From NCBI GenBank assembly GCA_003241055.1, contig QFOD01000004.1, forward strand, positions 248,001 to 312,000: a DNA stretch of 64,000 bases, in the 5' to 3' direction. This document shows positions 41,905 to 50,020 of this stretch, one piece after another. How positions within the stretch are numbered: position 1 is the first letter of the stretch; every line of letters starts with the position of its first letter. Source of the DNA: Roseateles depolymerans (GTDB taxonomy: Bacteria > Pseudomonadota > Gammaproteobacteria > Burkholderiales > Burkholderiaceae_C). The position numbers were made by a program, and so were the translations under genes. The notes under the pieces are model-generated. The model worked only from the letters and a program-made list of their open reading frames with translations. It was not told the origin of the DNA and made no database searches.

Positions 41905-41998
41905 GGGCGTCTCCTGGGTGTCGGTGTGGGGCCCATTCTTTCCAGGGTGACTGGCAATCAGAAGCGCAAATCCTGCCAATGTTTGTGATGTGATTTGA

Positions 41999-42026
41999 CA
42001 AATCGTCAGTGGCAAATGACGATTTG
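41999..42026. promoter_or_regulatory. Inverted repeat in the ornithine cyclodeaminase / Lrp-type promoter
   Basis: CAAATCGTCA (41999-42008) and TGACGATTTG (42017-42026) are exact reverse complements with an 8-bp spacer. The element ends 7 bp before the regulator's ATG at 42033 and lies 95 bp from the cyclodeaminase start. It is a strong candidate operator for autoregulation and divergent control by the Lrp-type protein. Confidence 0.65.
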
Positions 42027-42032
42027 AACAAT

Positions 42033-42458
42033 ATGGACAGTCTGGATCAGCAACTGCTCGCGCTGCTGCGCGTGGACGCCCGGGCCAGCGTGGCGACGCT
42101 GGCGGCCCGGCTCAAGGTGTCGCGCGGCACGGTGACGAACCGCATCGCGCGGCTGGAGGACAGCGGCGTCATCACCGGCTACACGGTCAAGCTGCGGCCC
42201 GACAGCGTGCCGGACGAGATCACCGCCTGGATGAGCATCACGGTGGACGGCAACCGCACCCGCGAGGTGGTGGCCATGCTGCTGGGCGAGCCCGGCATCA
42301 CCGGCCTGTTCGACACCAATGGCCGCTGGGACCTGCTGGCCGAGATCCGCAGCCCCAATCTGCAGGAGCTGGCCGCGGTGCTGGAGCGGGTGCGGCTGAT
42401 CAAGGGCATTGCCAGCACCGAAACCTCCATCCATCTGCAGAGCTACAAGCTCGGCTGA
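42033..42458 (+). CDS. Lrp/AsnC-family transcriptional regulator
   Basis: The 141-residue protein has the N-terminal helix-turn-helix (MDSLDQQLLALLRVDARAS, VATLAARLKVSRGTVTNRIARLEDSGVI) and the C-terminal RAM effector domain (VVAMLLGEPGITGLFDTNGRWDLLAEI). The ATG at 42033 gives the standard family start; a GTG at 42009 lies inside the putative operator. It is divergent from ornithine cyclodeaminase and probably senses ornithine, arginine or another amino acid. Confidence 0.92.
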   Translation: MDSLDQQLLALLRVDARASVATLAARLKVSRGTVTNRIARLEDSGVITGYTVKLRPDSVPDEITAWMSITVDGNRTREVVAMLLGEPGITGLFDTNGRWDLLAEIRSPNLQELAAVLERVRLIKGIASTETSIHLQSYKLG

Positions 42459-42566
42459 ATTCGCGACGCCATGGGCCGACGCAGCGGGCCGTGGCGAACG
42501 GCTCCCGATCGCAGCTCGGTTATCGTGCCCGGCCCGTTGCCCTCGCGGCGGGACTTTGATGTGCTC

Positions 42567-43490
42567 ATGACGATTGTTTCTTCCCGACGCGCCTGGCTGC
42601 TGGCGACCCTGTCTGCGGCGCTGAGTGCCTGCTCCATGCTGCCTACCGCGCCCCCGGTGGCACCCAGCCCGTCTGCCAGCGAGCCCCCACCAGTTATCAA
42701 ACCCGCCCCCAAGCCGCCACGCATCGGCCTGGCGCTGGGCGGCGGTGCGGCGCGCGGCTTTGCGCACATCGGTGTGATCCAGGTGCTGGAGGAGGCCGGC
42801 ATCAAGGTGGACCTGGTGGCCGGCACCTCGGCCGGCAGCCTGGTGGCCTCGCTCTACGCCTCGGGCAAGAGCGGCCGCGAGCTGCAGACGCTGGCCGAGA
42901 CCATGGACGAGGGCGCGATCACCGACTGGTCCTTCCCGCTGCGCGGCCTGATACGCGGCGAGGCGCTGGCGCGCTACATCCGCGACAAGACCGGTAGCCG
43001 GGCCATCGAGCAGATGACGCTGCCGCTGGGCATCGTGGCGACCGACCTGTCGGACGGCACGCCCATCCTGTTCCGTGCCGGCGACACCGGCACCGCGGTG
43101 CGCGCCTCCAGCGCGGTGCCGGCGGTGTTCCAGCCGGTCAAGATCGGCGCGCACGAGTATGTGGACGGCGGCCTGGTGGCGCCGGTGCCGGTGCGCTTTG
43201 CGCGCGACATGGGCGCGCAGCTGGTGATCGCGGTGGACATCTCCTCGCCGCCCGAGAAGAACCCGCCTGGCGATGCCTTCCGCATGCTGATGCAGACCTT
43301 CTCCATCATGAGCCGCAGCATCAACAACCTCGAGCTGCGCGACGCCGATGTCGTGATCCGGCCCAGGCTGGACGGCGTGGGCAGCGCCGACTTCACCGCA
43401 CGCCGCCGCGCCATCCAGGCCGGGCGGGAGGCCGCGCAGGCGGCGCTCGCGCAGGTGCGCCAGTTGATCGACATGAAGACGCAGCGCTGA
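42567..43490 (+). CDS. Patatin-like phospholipase, lipoprotein
   Basis: The 307-residue protein has a lipoprotein signal (WLLATLSAALSAC, lipid Cys22) and a proline-rich spacer. The patatin domain has GGGAARGFAHIGV (oxyanion), the nucleophile elbow GTSAG with Ser88, and the catalytic Asp in YVDGGLVAPVPV. It is RssA-like and would hydrolyse acyl esters at the inner face of the outer membrane or in the periplasm. The ATG at 42567 is chosen to give the lipoprotein signal. Confidence 0.9.
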   Translation: MTIVSSRRAWLLATLSAALSACSMLPTAPPVAPSPSASEPPPVIKPAPKPPRIGLALGGGAARGFAHIGVIQVLEEAGIKVDLVAGTSAGSLVASLYASGKSGRELQTLAETMDEGAITDWSFPLRGLIRGEALARYIRDKTGSRAIEQMTLPLGIVATDLSDGTPILFRAGDTGTAVRASSAVPAVFQPVKIGAHEYVDGGLVAPVPVRFARDMGAQLVIAVDISSPPEKNPPGDAFRMLMQTFSIMSRSINNLELRDADVVIRPRLDGVGSADFTARRRAIQAGREAAQAALAQVRQLIDMKTQR

Positions 43491-43503
43491 GCGCCGCGCC
43501 GGC

Positions 43504-44340
43504 TCAGGCCGGCAGCCGGGGCTGCATCCAGGCCAGCAGCTCGGCAATCACCGCGTCGCGTTCGGGCTCGTTGAAGATCTCGTGGAAGAGCTCGGGCCAG
43601 ACCCGGGGGGTCAGCGCCTGGGCTGGTGCCGCGGCAGCGAAGGCCGCGCTGCCGCGCGGGGCGACGCAGCGGTCGGCGCCCGCCCACATCAGCAGCGTGG
43701 GCGTGGCCCAGCGCGGCGCGGCCTCCAGCGCGATGCGGCCGGCGTCGAGGATGGTGCGGGTCAGACGTGCGGTGATGCGGTCGTGCACCAGCCGGTCGTC
43801 CTCGTAGGCCCGCACCACGGCCGGGTCGCGGCTGATCCAGGCCGTCTTGAGGCCGTTGTTCACCGCAAGACCTGGCGCCAGCCGCTCGGCCAGCGCCAGG
43901 GCCGTGCGCTGGGCGCCGCTGAGGTTGGCATCCAGCGCGGGCGAGGACAGCACCAGCGCGTCCACGGGCCGGCTCCAGGCGGCTGGCTGCGCAGCCAGTG
44001 ACTCCGCCACGAAGCGGGCGGCCAGCGCGCCGCCCATGCTGTGGCCCAGCAGCACCCGCGGGCCTGGCCCGGGGCGCATCGCGTCCAGCATGCGGGCGAT
44101 GTCGCGCAGCATGGCCTCGGGGTCGGGCGTGTCGCCGCGTTTGCCGGCGCTGCCGCCGTGGCCGCGCAGGTCCCAGCCCTGCACCTGCCAGCCGGCGCCG
44201 TTGAGCGCGGCCGCCAGCGGCGCGTAGCGGTCCATGTGCTCGCCCAGGCCGTGCACGATGAGCACGCGGCCGCGCGGGTGTTCGCTGGCCCAATCGTGCC
44301 CCTGCAGGGCCAGGCCGTCGTCGGTCATCAAGGGATTCAT
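43504..44340 (-). CDS. Alpha/beta hydrolase, monoacylglycerol lipase / lysophospholipase type
   Basis: The 278-residue protein fits the Hydrolase_4 family: VLIVHGLGEHMDRYAPLA, GWDLRGHGGSAGKRG, the nucleophile LLGHSMGGALA, the acid in WAGADRCV and the histidine in LFHEIFNE. It likely cleaves monoacylglycerols or lysophospholipids. Its start overlaps the alkylsulfatase-like gene's stop by 4 bases, so they are cotranscribed. Confidence 0.9.
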   Translation of the reverse strand: MNPLMTDDGLALQGHDWASEHPRGRVLIVHGLGEHMDRYAPLAAALNGAGWQVQGWDLRGHGGSAGKRGDTPDPEAMLRDIARMLDAMRPGPGPRVLLGHSMGGALAARFVAESLAAQPAAWSRPVDALVLSSPALDANLSGAQRTALALAERLAPGLAVNNGLKTAWISRDPAVVRAYEDDRLVHDRITARLTRTILDAGRIALEAAPRWATPTLLMWAGADRCVAPRGSAAFAAAAPAQALTPRVWPELFHEIFNEPERDAVIAELLAWMQPRLPA

Positions 44341-46226
44341 CGCGTCACGATAGCGAAATTGCCGGGGGCCGCCGAAAAAAGGCCGAAGAACTGCGCCAGT
44401 GCGAACGGGTTGCCGCTGAACGAGAGCTCGCCCGCGGCCAGCGCATCGCGCGCCTTGACCTGGCCGCTCATCAGCCGCAGGTAGACCGGCTTGGCCAGCG
44501 TCAGCGTGGCCTGGGCGGCCGGGTCGGGCGGGGCCTTGCGGTGATGCAGCACCGAGTTCTCCACCTGCAGCACATAGCTGTCGCCCAGGTCGGGGAAGAC
44601 CAGGTTCACGGTCAGCTTGAGCCCCTCGGCCTTGGCCGGGTCCAGCGACGCGGCCGAGCGTTCCAGAAAGCGTTCGATGGGCACCAGCGCCAGCATGTCG
44701 CCCAGCGTCTCCAGCCCCAGGCCCCGCGCGGGCGGGCCGTCACGCAGCTCCAGCGCGCCGCTCAGGTAGAAGTTGCGCCAGGTGGCGGCCTCGGCGCGGT
44801 AGCCCAGCGCCTCGAAGCTGCGGGCCAGCACCTCGCGCGCCGGGCGGTTGCTGCCATCGGCCAGCACCGCGTGGCGCAGCAGCTCGGCGGCCCAGCGGGC
44901 GTCGCCCGCGTCCAGCGCCTTCTGGCCCGCGGCCACCAGCGCATCCACGCCGCCGGCCAGCTGCGCATAGCGGCGCGCGGCCTCGACCGGGGGCAGGGGA
45001 TCGAGGTGGCTGGGGTGGCCGTCGAAGAAGCCCAGGTAGAACTGGTAGACCGCGCGCACATTGAACTTCAGCGTCCCGTAGTGGCCGCGCAGCGCCGGGT
45101 CGGCCGCCAGCGCGGCCGGCAGGCGCATCTGCTCGGCGATCTCCTCGGCGTTCAGGCCGGCGTTGATGCCGCGCACCGTCTGGTCGTGGATGAACTGGTA
45201 GAGGTCGCGCTGGTGGGCCAGCAGTTCGGCGATGCGGGCGGGGCCGAACACCGGCCACTGGTGCGAGTTGAACATCACGTCCGCGCCCTGGGCCCAGTCC
45301 CGCGCCTGGTCCAGGTAGGCGGCCCACTTCATCGCATCGCGCACCTTGGCGCCGCGCGGGGTCAGCAGGTTGTGCTGCTGCTGGCTCACCAGCTCGGCGC
45401 CGCAGAAGGCGCGGTACTCGGGCAGCGCGATGACGAATTCGGCCGGCGCCTCGCTGCCGGCCACGTTGTGGAACACCAGCCGGCGGCCGTCCACCTGCAG
45501 TTCCTGCGCGGCACCGCTGACGCTCTGCGTGGGCACCAGGATGCCCACGCGGCCAAAGGCCACCGCCTTGCCCAGGCCGGTGTCCACCGAGCCGGTGGCG
45601 TTGCGTGGCAGGCGCTGGCCGTACATGTAGGCCGCGCGCCGGCCCATGGCCGTGCCGACCATCAGGTTTTCGCTGGTGGCTTCGTCCAGAAAGCCCTCGG
45701 GCGCGATCACCGGCACTTTGCGCTCGCGGGCCACGTCGGCCGTGATCACGCCCAGGGCCCCACCGAAATGGTCCACATGGCTGTGCGTGAAGATCACCGC
45801 CGACACCGGCTTGTCGCCCAGGTGGCGGCGCGCGAAGGCCATTGCGGCGGCGGCCGTCTCGCGGGAGGACAGCGTATCGATGACGATCCAGCCGGTCTGG
45901 CCCTCGACCAGCGTGAGGTTGGCCAGGTCGAAGCCGCGCAGCTGCCAGATCGCGCCGGCCCGGCTGTCGGTGACCTTGAACAGGCCGATCTCGTTGTTCA
46001 GCCGCGCATGGCGCCAGAGCCTGGCGTCCACCGTGGGCGGCGGCTCGCCCTGCACGAAGGCGTAGTCCGCGAAGTCCCAGACCACGCGGCCGTCCTCGGC
46101 CTTGATCTGCCCCTCGGGGCGGGCGACGAAGCCGCGCCGGGCGGCCTCGAACTCGGCATCGTCGGCGGCCCGGGCACCGACACAGCAGAACGCAAGGGCA
46201 AGCAGCAGCGCGCGCATGGCGGCCAT
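44337..46226 (-). CDS. Exported alkyl sulfatase, metallo-beta-lactamase fold (SdsA1-like)
   Basis: The 629-residue protein has a signal peptide (MRALLLALAFCCVGARA), then a metallo-beta-lactamase domain with THSHVDHFGG (His148, His150, Asp152, His153). A dimerisation helix region follows (GLNAEEIAEQMRLPAALA, AVYQFYLGFFDGHPSHLDPL) and then a C-terminal SCP2-like domain (LTVNLVFPDLGDSYVLQVENSVLHH). This order is that of SDS hydrolases, which cleave alkyl sulfate esters. Release of sulfate would complement the sulfur assimilation operon, though they are 6 kb apart. The start is either 46226 or the ATG at 46217. Confidence 0.92.
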   Translation of the reverse strand: MAAMRALLLALAFCCVGARAADDAEFEAARRGFVARPEGQIKAEDGRVVWDFADYAFVQGEPPPTVDARLWRHARLNNEIGLFKVTDSRAGAIWQLRGFDLANLTLVEGQTGWIVIDTLSSRETAAAAMAFARRHLGDKPVSAVIFTHSHVDHFGGALGVITADVARERKVPVIAPEGFLDEATSENLMVGTAMGRRAAYMYGQRLPRNATGSVDTGLGKAVAFGRVGILVPTQSVSGAAQELQVDGRRLVFHNVAGSEAPAEFVIALPEYRAFCGAELVSQQQHNLLTPRGAKVRDAMKWAAYLDQARDWAQGADVMFNSHQWPVFGPARIAELLAHQRDLYQFIHDQTVRGINAGLNAEEIAEQMRLPAALAADPALRGHYGTLKFNVRAVYQFYLGFFDGHPSHLDPLPPVEAARRYAQLAGGVDALVAAGQKALDAGDARWAAELLRHAVLADGSNRPAREVLARSFEALGYRAEAATWRNFYLSGALELRDGPPARGLGLETLGDMLALVPIERFLERSAASLDPAKAEGLKLTVNLVFPDLGDSYVLQVENSVLHHRKAPPDPAAQATLTLAKPVYLRLMSGQVKARDALAAGELSFSGNPFALAQFFGLFSAAPGNFAIVTR

Positions 46227-46245
46227 TCTGCGCGCGGGCCGGCGC

Positions 46246-46953
46246 TCAGTGCCGGATCTGGATGCTGCCGCAGTCGGAGACGCCGCGCAGGATCAGCCGG
46301 CCCACCGTCGGCTGCACGGGCTGGGTGCGGTCTTCGATGCCACCGATGCGGGTCTGCACCTGCAGATCCAGCTGCCAGTCACGCGGGATCAGCAGTTCCA
46401 CGCTGCTGAAGGACGCGGCCAGCTCCAGCGTCGCTTCCGGGCCAGCCATGCGGGCCTGGCTGAGATCCAGCTCGACGCTGCTGAACTGGGTGTCGATGCG
46501 GCCACCGCGGAACTGGGTGGCATCCACCCGCCGGCTGACCGAGCCAAAACGGGTGCTGATCTCGACGCGCTCGCCGGAATCCACCGTGCCGGCGGGGGCG
46601 GCGTCGGAGCGGCGGTCGCGCGTCAGCAGCGAGATGCCGCCCAGGATGATGGCGAGCGGCCACCATTGCTCGGGGCGGCCGGTGACCAGGCCCAGGTTGT
46701 GGGCGGTCAGCAGCAGGCCGGCGGCGATCAGCGCACAGGCGAACACCCAGCGGCCGGGGTGGCGTGGCGCCAGCAGTCGGCTCGCGCCCCACAGTACCAG
46801 GCCCAGCGGCCAGTAGTCGCGCAGCAGCGGCGTGGCGAAGGTGTGCAGGTTGTCCAGCAGCGCGAGCGTGCCGAAGGCGATCACGGCCAGGCCCAGCACG
46901 ATGCGGTCCAGGCCGGTGGTGCTGCGATGCGAGGAGCGGGGAGCTGCGTTCAT
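46246..46953 (-). CDS. Membrane protein with LiaF-like C-terminal domain
   Basis: The 235-residue protein has three or four membrane segments in the first half (IVLGLAVIAFGTLALLDNL, WPLGLVLWGASRLLA, VFACALIAAGLLLTAHNLG, WWPLAIILGGISLLT). A beta-helical C-terminal half follows, like the cell-wall-active antibiotic response domain of LiaF (STRFGSVSRRVDATQFRGGRIDTQFSSVELDL). In Firmicutes LiaF modulates a two-component kinase; no such kinase is adjacent here. A GTP-free, scaffold-like role is inferred. Confidence 0.8.
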   Translation of the reverse strand: MNAAPRSSHRSTTGLDRIVLGLAVIAFGTLALLDNLHTFATPLLRDYWPLGLVLWGASRLLAPRHPGRWVFACALIAAGLLLTAHNLGLVTGRPEQWWPLAIILGGISLLTRDRRSDAAPAGTVDSGERVEISTRFGSVSRRVDATQFRGGRIDTQFSSVELDLSQARMAGPEATLELAASFSSVELLIPRDWQLDLQVQTRIGGIEDRTQPVQPTVGRLILRGVSDCGSIQIRH

Positions 46954-47070
46954 GGCGGTCGGGGTGGGTGTTGAGTCCTGCCAGTAGATCCGCAGATGGG
47001 CCGGGCCGCCTTGGGGAATTGCCGGATCAACGCTGCAGCCGACGGATGGACAGCCAACGGCGCCAATGAC

Positions 47071-47095
47071 AAAGCCCGGCACTGGGCCGGGCTTT
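47071..47095 (-). terminator. Terminator hairpin after the phasin gene
   Basis: AAAGCCCGGC (47071-47080) and GCCGGGCTTT (47086-47095) form a perfect 10-bp stem with a 5-base loop, 29 bases after the phasin stop. The T-run is inside the stem and short. Confidence 0.65.
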
Positions 47096-47123
47096 GGGGG
47101 AACGAGCGGCGGAGCCGCTGCGC

Positions 47124-47672
47124 TCAGGCGCGCTTGCCGCGGGCGGCGGTCTGCGTGGCCTTCACGGCCTGGGTCGTCGCGGCCTGGAAGTTGGTTTCGG
47201 CGATCTCGACCGCCTGCTTGGTGGCCTTCTGCACCGACTCGAACGCGTTGTTCGCGGCAGCCACGGCAGACTTCACCAGGGCCACGGCGTTCTCGGTGCC
47301 GGCCGGGGCGTTCTTGGCGGCGTTGTCGACGAAGGCGGTGAACTTCTTCTGTGCATCGGCCAGCTGGCCTTCCGTGACCTTGGCCACTTCGGAGCCGGTG
47401 CTGGAGGCGATGTCGTACAGATGACGGCTGTAAGCAGCAGCCTTCTCGGCCGAGGGTTGCAGCATGGCGGCCTGCAGCGTCAGCAGTTCCTGCGCGTCCT
47501 TCACGGACAGCGCGGCCGTCGTGTTGCCGGCGGCTTCGGACAGCGCGGTCTTGGCGACCTGCAGGTTCAGCTCGACGAGCTTTTCGACGCCTTCGAAGGC
47601 CTTGTTCGTCAGACCGAACAGGGTTTCAACGTTGGCCTTGTGTGCGGCGAGGATTTGTTCAGCGGTCAGCAT
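47124..47672 (-). CDS. phaP: Phasin family protein (PHA granule-associated)
   Basis: The 182-residue protein is a Phasin_2-type helical protein: EQILAAHKANVETLFGLTNKAFEGVEKLVELNLQVAKTALSEAA near the N-terminus and an alanine-rich C-terminus ending TQTAARGKRA. It coats polyhydroxyalkanoate granules in the cytoplasm and indicates PHA storage. The ATG at 47672 follows AGGAGC. A good sigma-70 promoter and TGC-rich repeats lie upstream. No PHA synthase is in the window. Confidence 0.92.
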   Translation of the reverse strand: MLTAEQILAAHKANVETLFGLTNKAFEGVEKLVELNLQVAKTALSEAAGNTTAALSVKDAQELLTLQAAMLQPSAEKAAAYSRHLYDIASSTGSEVAKVTEGQLADAQKKFTAFVDNAAKNAPAGTENAVALVKSAVAAANNAFESVQKATKQAVEIAETNFQAATTQAVKATQTAARGKRA

Positions 47673-47738
47673 GGGGAAGCTCCTGGTTTGATGGAAAACC
47701 GATTGCGGTGCCGAATTGCTGCACTGCAACATGAGTCA

Positions 47739-47766
47739 ATGATAGGGGCTGGCCAGCGCATTGCAA
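47739..47766 (-). promoter_or_regulatory. Sigma-70-type promoter of the phasin gene
   Basis: On the minus strand TTGCAA (47761-47766) and TATCAT (47739-47744) are separated by 16 bp, giving a transcript start near 47732 and a leader of about 60 bases. GTGCAGCAA occurs on both sides in opposite orientation (minus strand near 47720-47728, plus strand near 47783-47791). That arrangement could be sites for a PhaR-type repressor; that assignment is inference. Confidence 0.6.
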
Positions 47767-47845
47767 GTGTTTTTTGTGCGGTGCAGCAAAATCGGTGGGA
47801 TGAACCGCCAGGGTGGTGCGGGCCGCCGGCCGCTATCGTGCCGGC

Positions 47846-48778
47846 ATGCTGGCCTTTCATTACGACGCCCTCAGCCTGCCGCTGCCGCCGGGCCATCGGT
47901 TTCCGCAGTCCAAGTACCGGCTGCTGCGCGAGCACTTCGAGCGTGAGCCCGGCCTGCTGCGCATGCAGGCGGCCGGGCCGGTGTCCGAGGCCGAGCTGGC
48001 GCTGGCGCATGAGCCAGCCTATATCCAGGCGGTGCTGGAGGGCACGCTCGGGGCGGCCGAGCTGCGCGAGATCGGCTTCCCGTGGAGCCCGCAGATGGCC
48101 GAACGCTCCTGCCGTTCGGTGGGCGCCACGGTGGCAGCGGCGCGCGCCGCGCTGGCCGAGGGCGTGGCTGCCAACATGGCCGGCGGCACCCACCACGCCT
48201 ATGCGGACAAGGGCTCGGGCTTTTGCGTGTTCAACGACGTGGCCGTGGCGGCCCGGCTGATGCAGCAGGAGACGCGACGCGAGGGACGGGCGCCGCTGCA
48301 GGTGCTGGTTGTCGACCTGGATGTGCATCAGGGCAATGGCACGGCGTCCATCTTCCAGGGCGACGCCAGCGTGTTCACCTTCTCCATGCATGGCGCCAAG
48401 AACTTCCCCTTCCGCAAGGAGGCCAGCGACCTGGACGTCGGCCTGCCCGATGGCTGTGGCGACGACGACTACCTGGCCGCGCTGGATGACGCGCTCGTCC
48501 GGATCGAGCGGCGCCTGGCGCGAACGCCGCCGGGCCTGGTGTTCTATCTGGCCGGCGCCGACCCGCACGAGGGTGACCGGCTCGGGCGGCTCAAGCTGAC
48601 CCACGCAGGCCTGGCCGCCCGTGACCGCCGGGTGCTGGACTGGACGACGCGCTGGCGCCTGCCCGTCGCGCTGAGCATGGCTGGCGGTTACGGGCACGAC
48701 CTGACCCAGACGGTGGCGGCCCAGATCACGACCCTGACGCTGGCGGCCGAGGCCTGGCGCCGCCGGTCGAGCGGGTAG
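47846..48778 (+). CDS. Histone deacetylase family protein (class II-like amidohydrolase)
   Basis: The 310-residue protein has the arginase/deacetylase fold: MAGGTHHAYADKGSGFCVFNDVAVAARL, the zinc-site VVDLDVHQGNGTA, FSMHGAKNFPF and AGGYGHDL. The bacterial members deacetylate acetoin-utilisation proteins, polyamines or acetylated lysines; the exact substrate is unknown. The ATG at 47846 gives the normal N-terminus FHYDALSLPLPPGHRFPQSKY. It is divergent from the phasin gene. Confidence 0.92.
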   Translation: MLAFHYDALSLPLPPGHRFPQSKYRLLREHFEREPGLLRMQAAGPVSEAELALAHEPAYIQAVLEGTLGAAELREIGFPWSPQMAERSCRSVGATVAAARAALAEGVAANMAGGTHHAYADKGSGFCVFNDVAVAARLMQQETRREGRAPLQVLVVDLDVHQGNGTASIFQGDASVFTFSMHGAKNFPFRKEASDLDVGLPDGCGDDDYLAALDDALVRIERRLARTPPGLVFYLAGADPHEGDRLGRLKLTHAGLAARDRRVLDWTTRWRLPVALSMAGGYGHDLTQTVAAQITTLTLAAEAWRRRSSG

Positions 48779-48869
48779 CGGTGGGCGGCGGCGCCTGGCC
48801 CGGCGCCACCTCGGGTCGGCAAAGCCTGCACCGATCCGCCGGGCGCAGCTCGCATGAAAGAATGGGGTC

Positions 48870-49310
48870 ATGACGAGCCGCCCCCAACCCGACGCCCGCG
48901 AGGCCTATGCCCGTTTCGTGACGCTGGGCACGCGCTGGATGGACAACGACGTCTATGGCCACCTGAACAACGTCGTCTACTACAGCCTCTTCGACACGGC
49001 GGTGAACACGCTGCTGATCGAGTCGGGGGCGCTGGATCTGCACGGCGGGCAGGTGATCGGCCTGGTCGTCGAGACCCATTGCAATTTCTTCGCGTCGCTG
49101 GCCTTTCCGCAGCGCATCGAGGCCGGCGTGCGCGTCAGCCAGCAGGGCCGCTCCAGCGTGCGCTATGAGATCGGCCTGTTTGCCGAAGGCGAAACCCTGT
49201 GTGCAGCGCGGGGTCACTTCGTGCATGTCTATGTGGACCGCGACACCCGCCGCCCGGTGGCCGAGCTGCCGCCGCCCTATCTGTCCATCCTTCAAACCCT
49301 GAAACGATGA
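48870..49310 (+). CDS. Acyl-CoA thioesterase (4-hydroxybenzoyl-CoA thioesterase fold)
   Basis: The 146-residue hotdog-fold protein contains RWMDNDVYGHLNNVVYYSLFDTAVN, the 4HBT signature with the catalytic Asp in WMDNDVYGHLNN. It hydrolyses an acyl-CoA; chain preference is unknown. It opens a chain of seven genes whose stops and starts overlap by 1-4 bases through 55673. Confidence 0.92.
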   Translation: MTSRPQPDAREAYARFVTLGTRWMDNDVYGHLNNVVYYSLFDTAVNTLLIESGALDLHGGQVIGLVVETHCNFFASLAFPQRIEAGVRVSQQGRSSVRYEIGLFAEGETLCAARGHFVHVYVDRDTRRPVAELPPPYLSILQTLKR

Positions 49311-50020
49311 GCCGCTTCTACACGCCCACGCCCGAACAGACCGCCGCGGTCGACCAGGCCATCCTGACCCGGCATTCGATGCGGGCCTTCCTGCCGACGC
49401 CGGTGCCGCGCAAGACGCTGGAAGACATCCTGCGCGTGGCCTCGCATGCGCCGTCGGGCACCAACACCCAGCCCTGGCAGGTGCAGGTGCTGACCGGTGC
49501 GGCGCGGCAGCGCCTGTCGGACCGCATCATGGCGGCCTATCTCGATGCCGAGCAGAACGCCGCGCATCAGGAGGAATACGCCTACTACCCGCGCGAGTGG
49601 CGCAGCCCCTACATCGACCGTCGCCGCAAGGTGGGCTGGGATCTGTACGGCCTGCTGGGCATTGCCAAGGGCGACAAGGACCGCATGCAGGCCCAGCACG
49701 GCCGCAACTACGTGTTCTTCGACGCGCCGGTGGGTCTGATCTTCACGATAGACCGGGTGATGGCCCAGGGCTCCTGGCTGGACTACGGCATGTTCATCGA
49801 GAACATCATGATCGCCGCGCGCGGCCGCGGGCTGCACACCTGCCCGCAGGCGGCCTTCACGCAATTCCACCGGCTGATTGCCGAGGAGCTGAAGCTGTCT
49901 GACCAGCAGATGGTGGTGTGCGGCATGGCGCTCGGGTTTGCGGACCCGCATGCGATCGAGAACGGCCTGGTCACCGAGCGTGTGCCGGTGGCCGAGTTCG
50001 CCCGCTTCCTGGAGGACTGA
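49307..50020 (+). CDS. Nitroreductase family protein
   Basis: The 237-residue flavoprotein starts with the family block ILTRHSMRAFLPTPVPRKTLEDILRVASHAPSGTNTQPWQVQVL, which binds FMN, and has MAQGSWLDYGMFIENIMIAARGRGLHTCPQAAF later. It would reduce nitro or enone compounds with NAD(P)H. The ATG overlaps the thioesterase stop by 4 bases and its stop overlaps the antiporter start by one. Confidence 0.93.
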   Translation: MSRFYTPTPEQTAAVDQAILTRHSMRAFLPTPVPRKTLEDILRVASHAPSGTNTQPWQVQVLTGAARQRLSDRIMAAYLDAEQNAAHQEEYAYYPREWRSPYIDRRRKVGWDLYGLLGIAKGDKDRMQAQHGRNYVFFDAPVGLIFTIDRVMAQGSWLDYGMFIENIMIAARGRGLHTCPQAAFTQFHRLIAEELKLSDQQMVVCGMALGFADPHAIENGLVTERVPVAEFARFLED

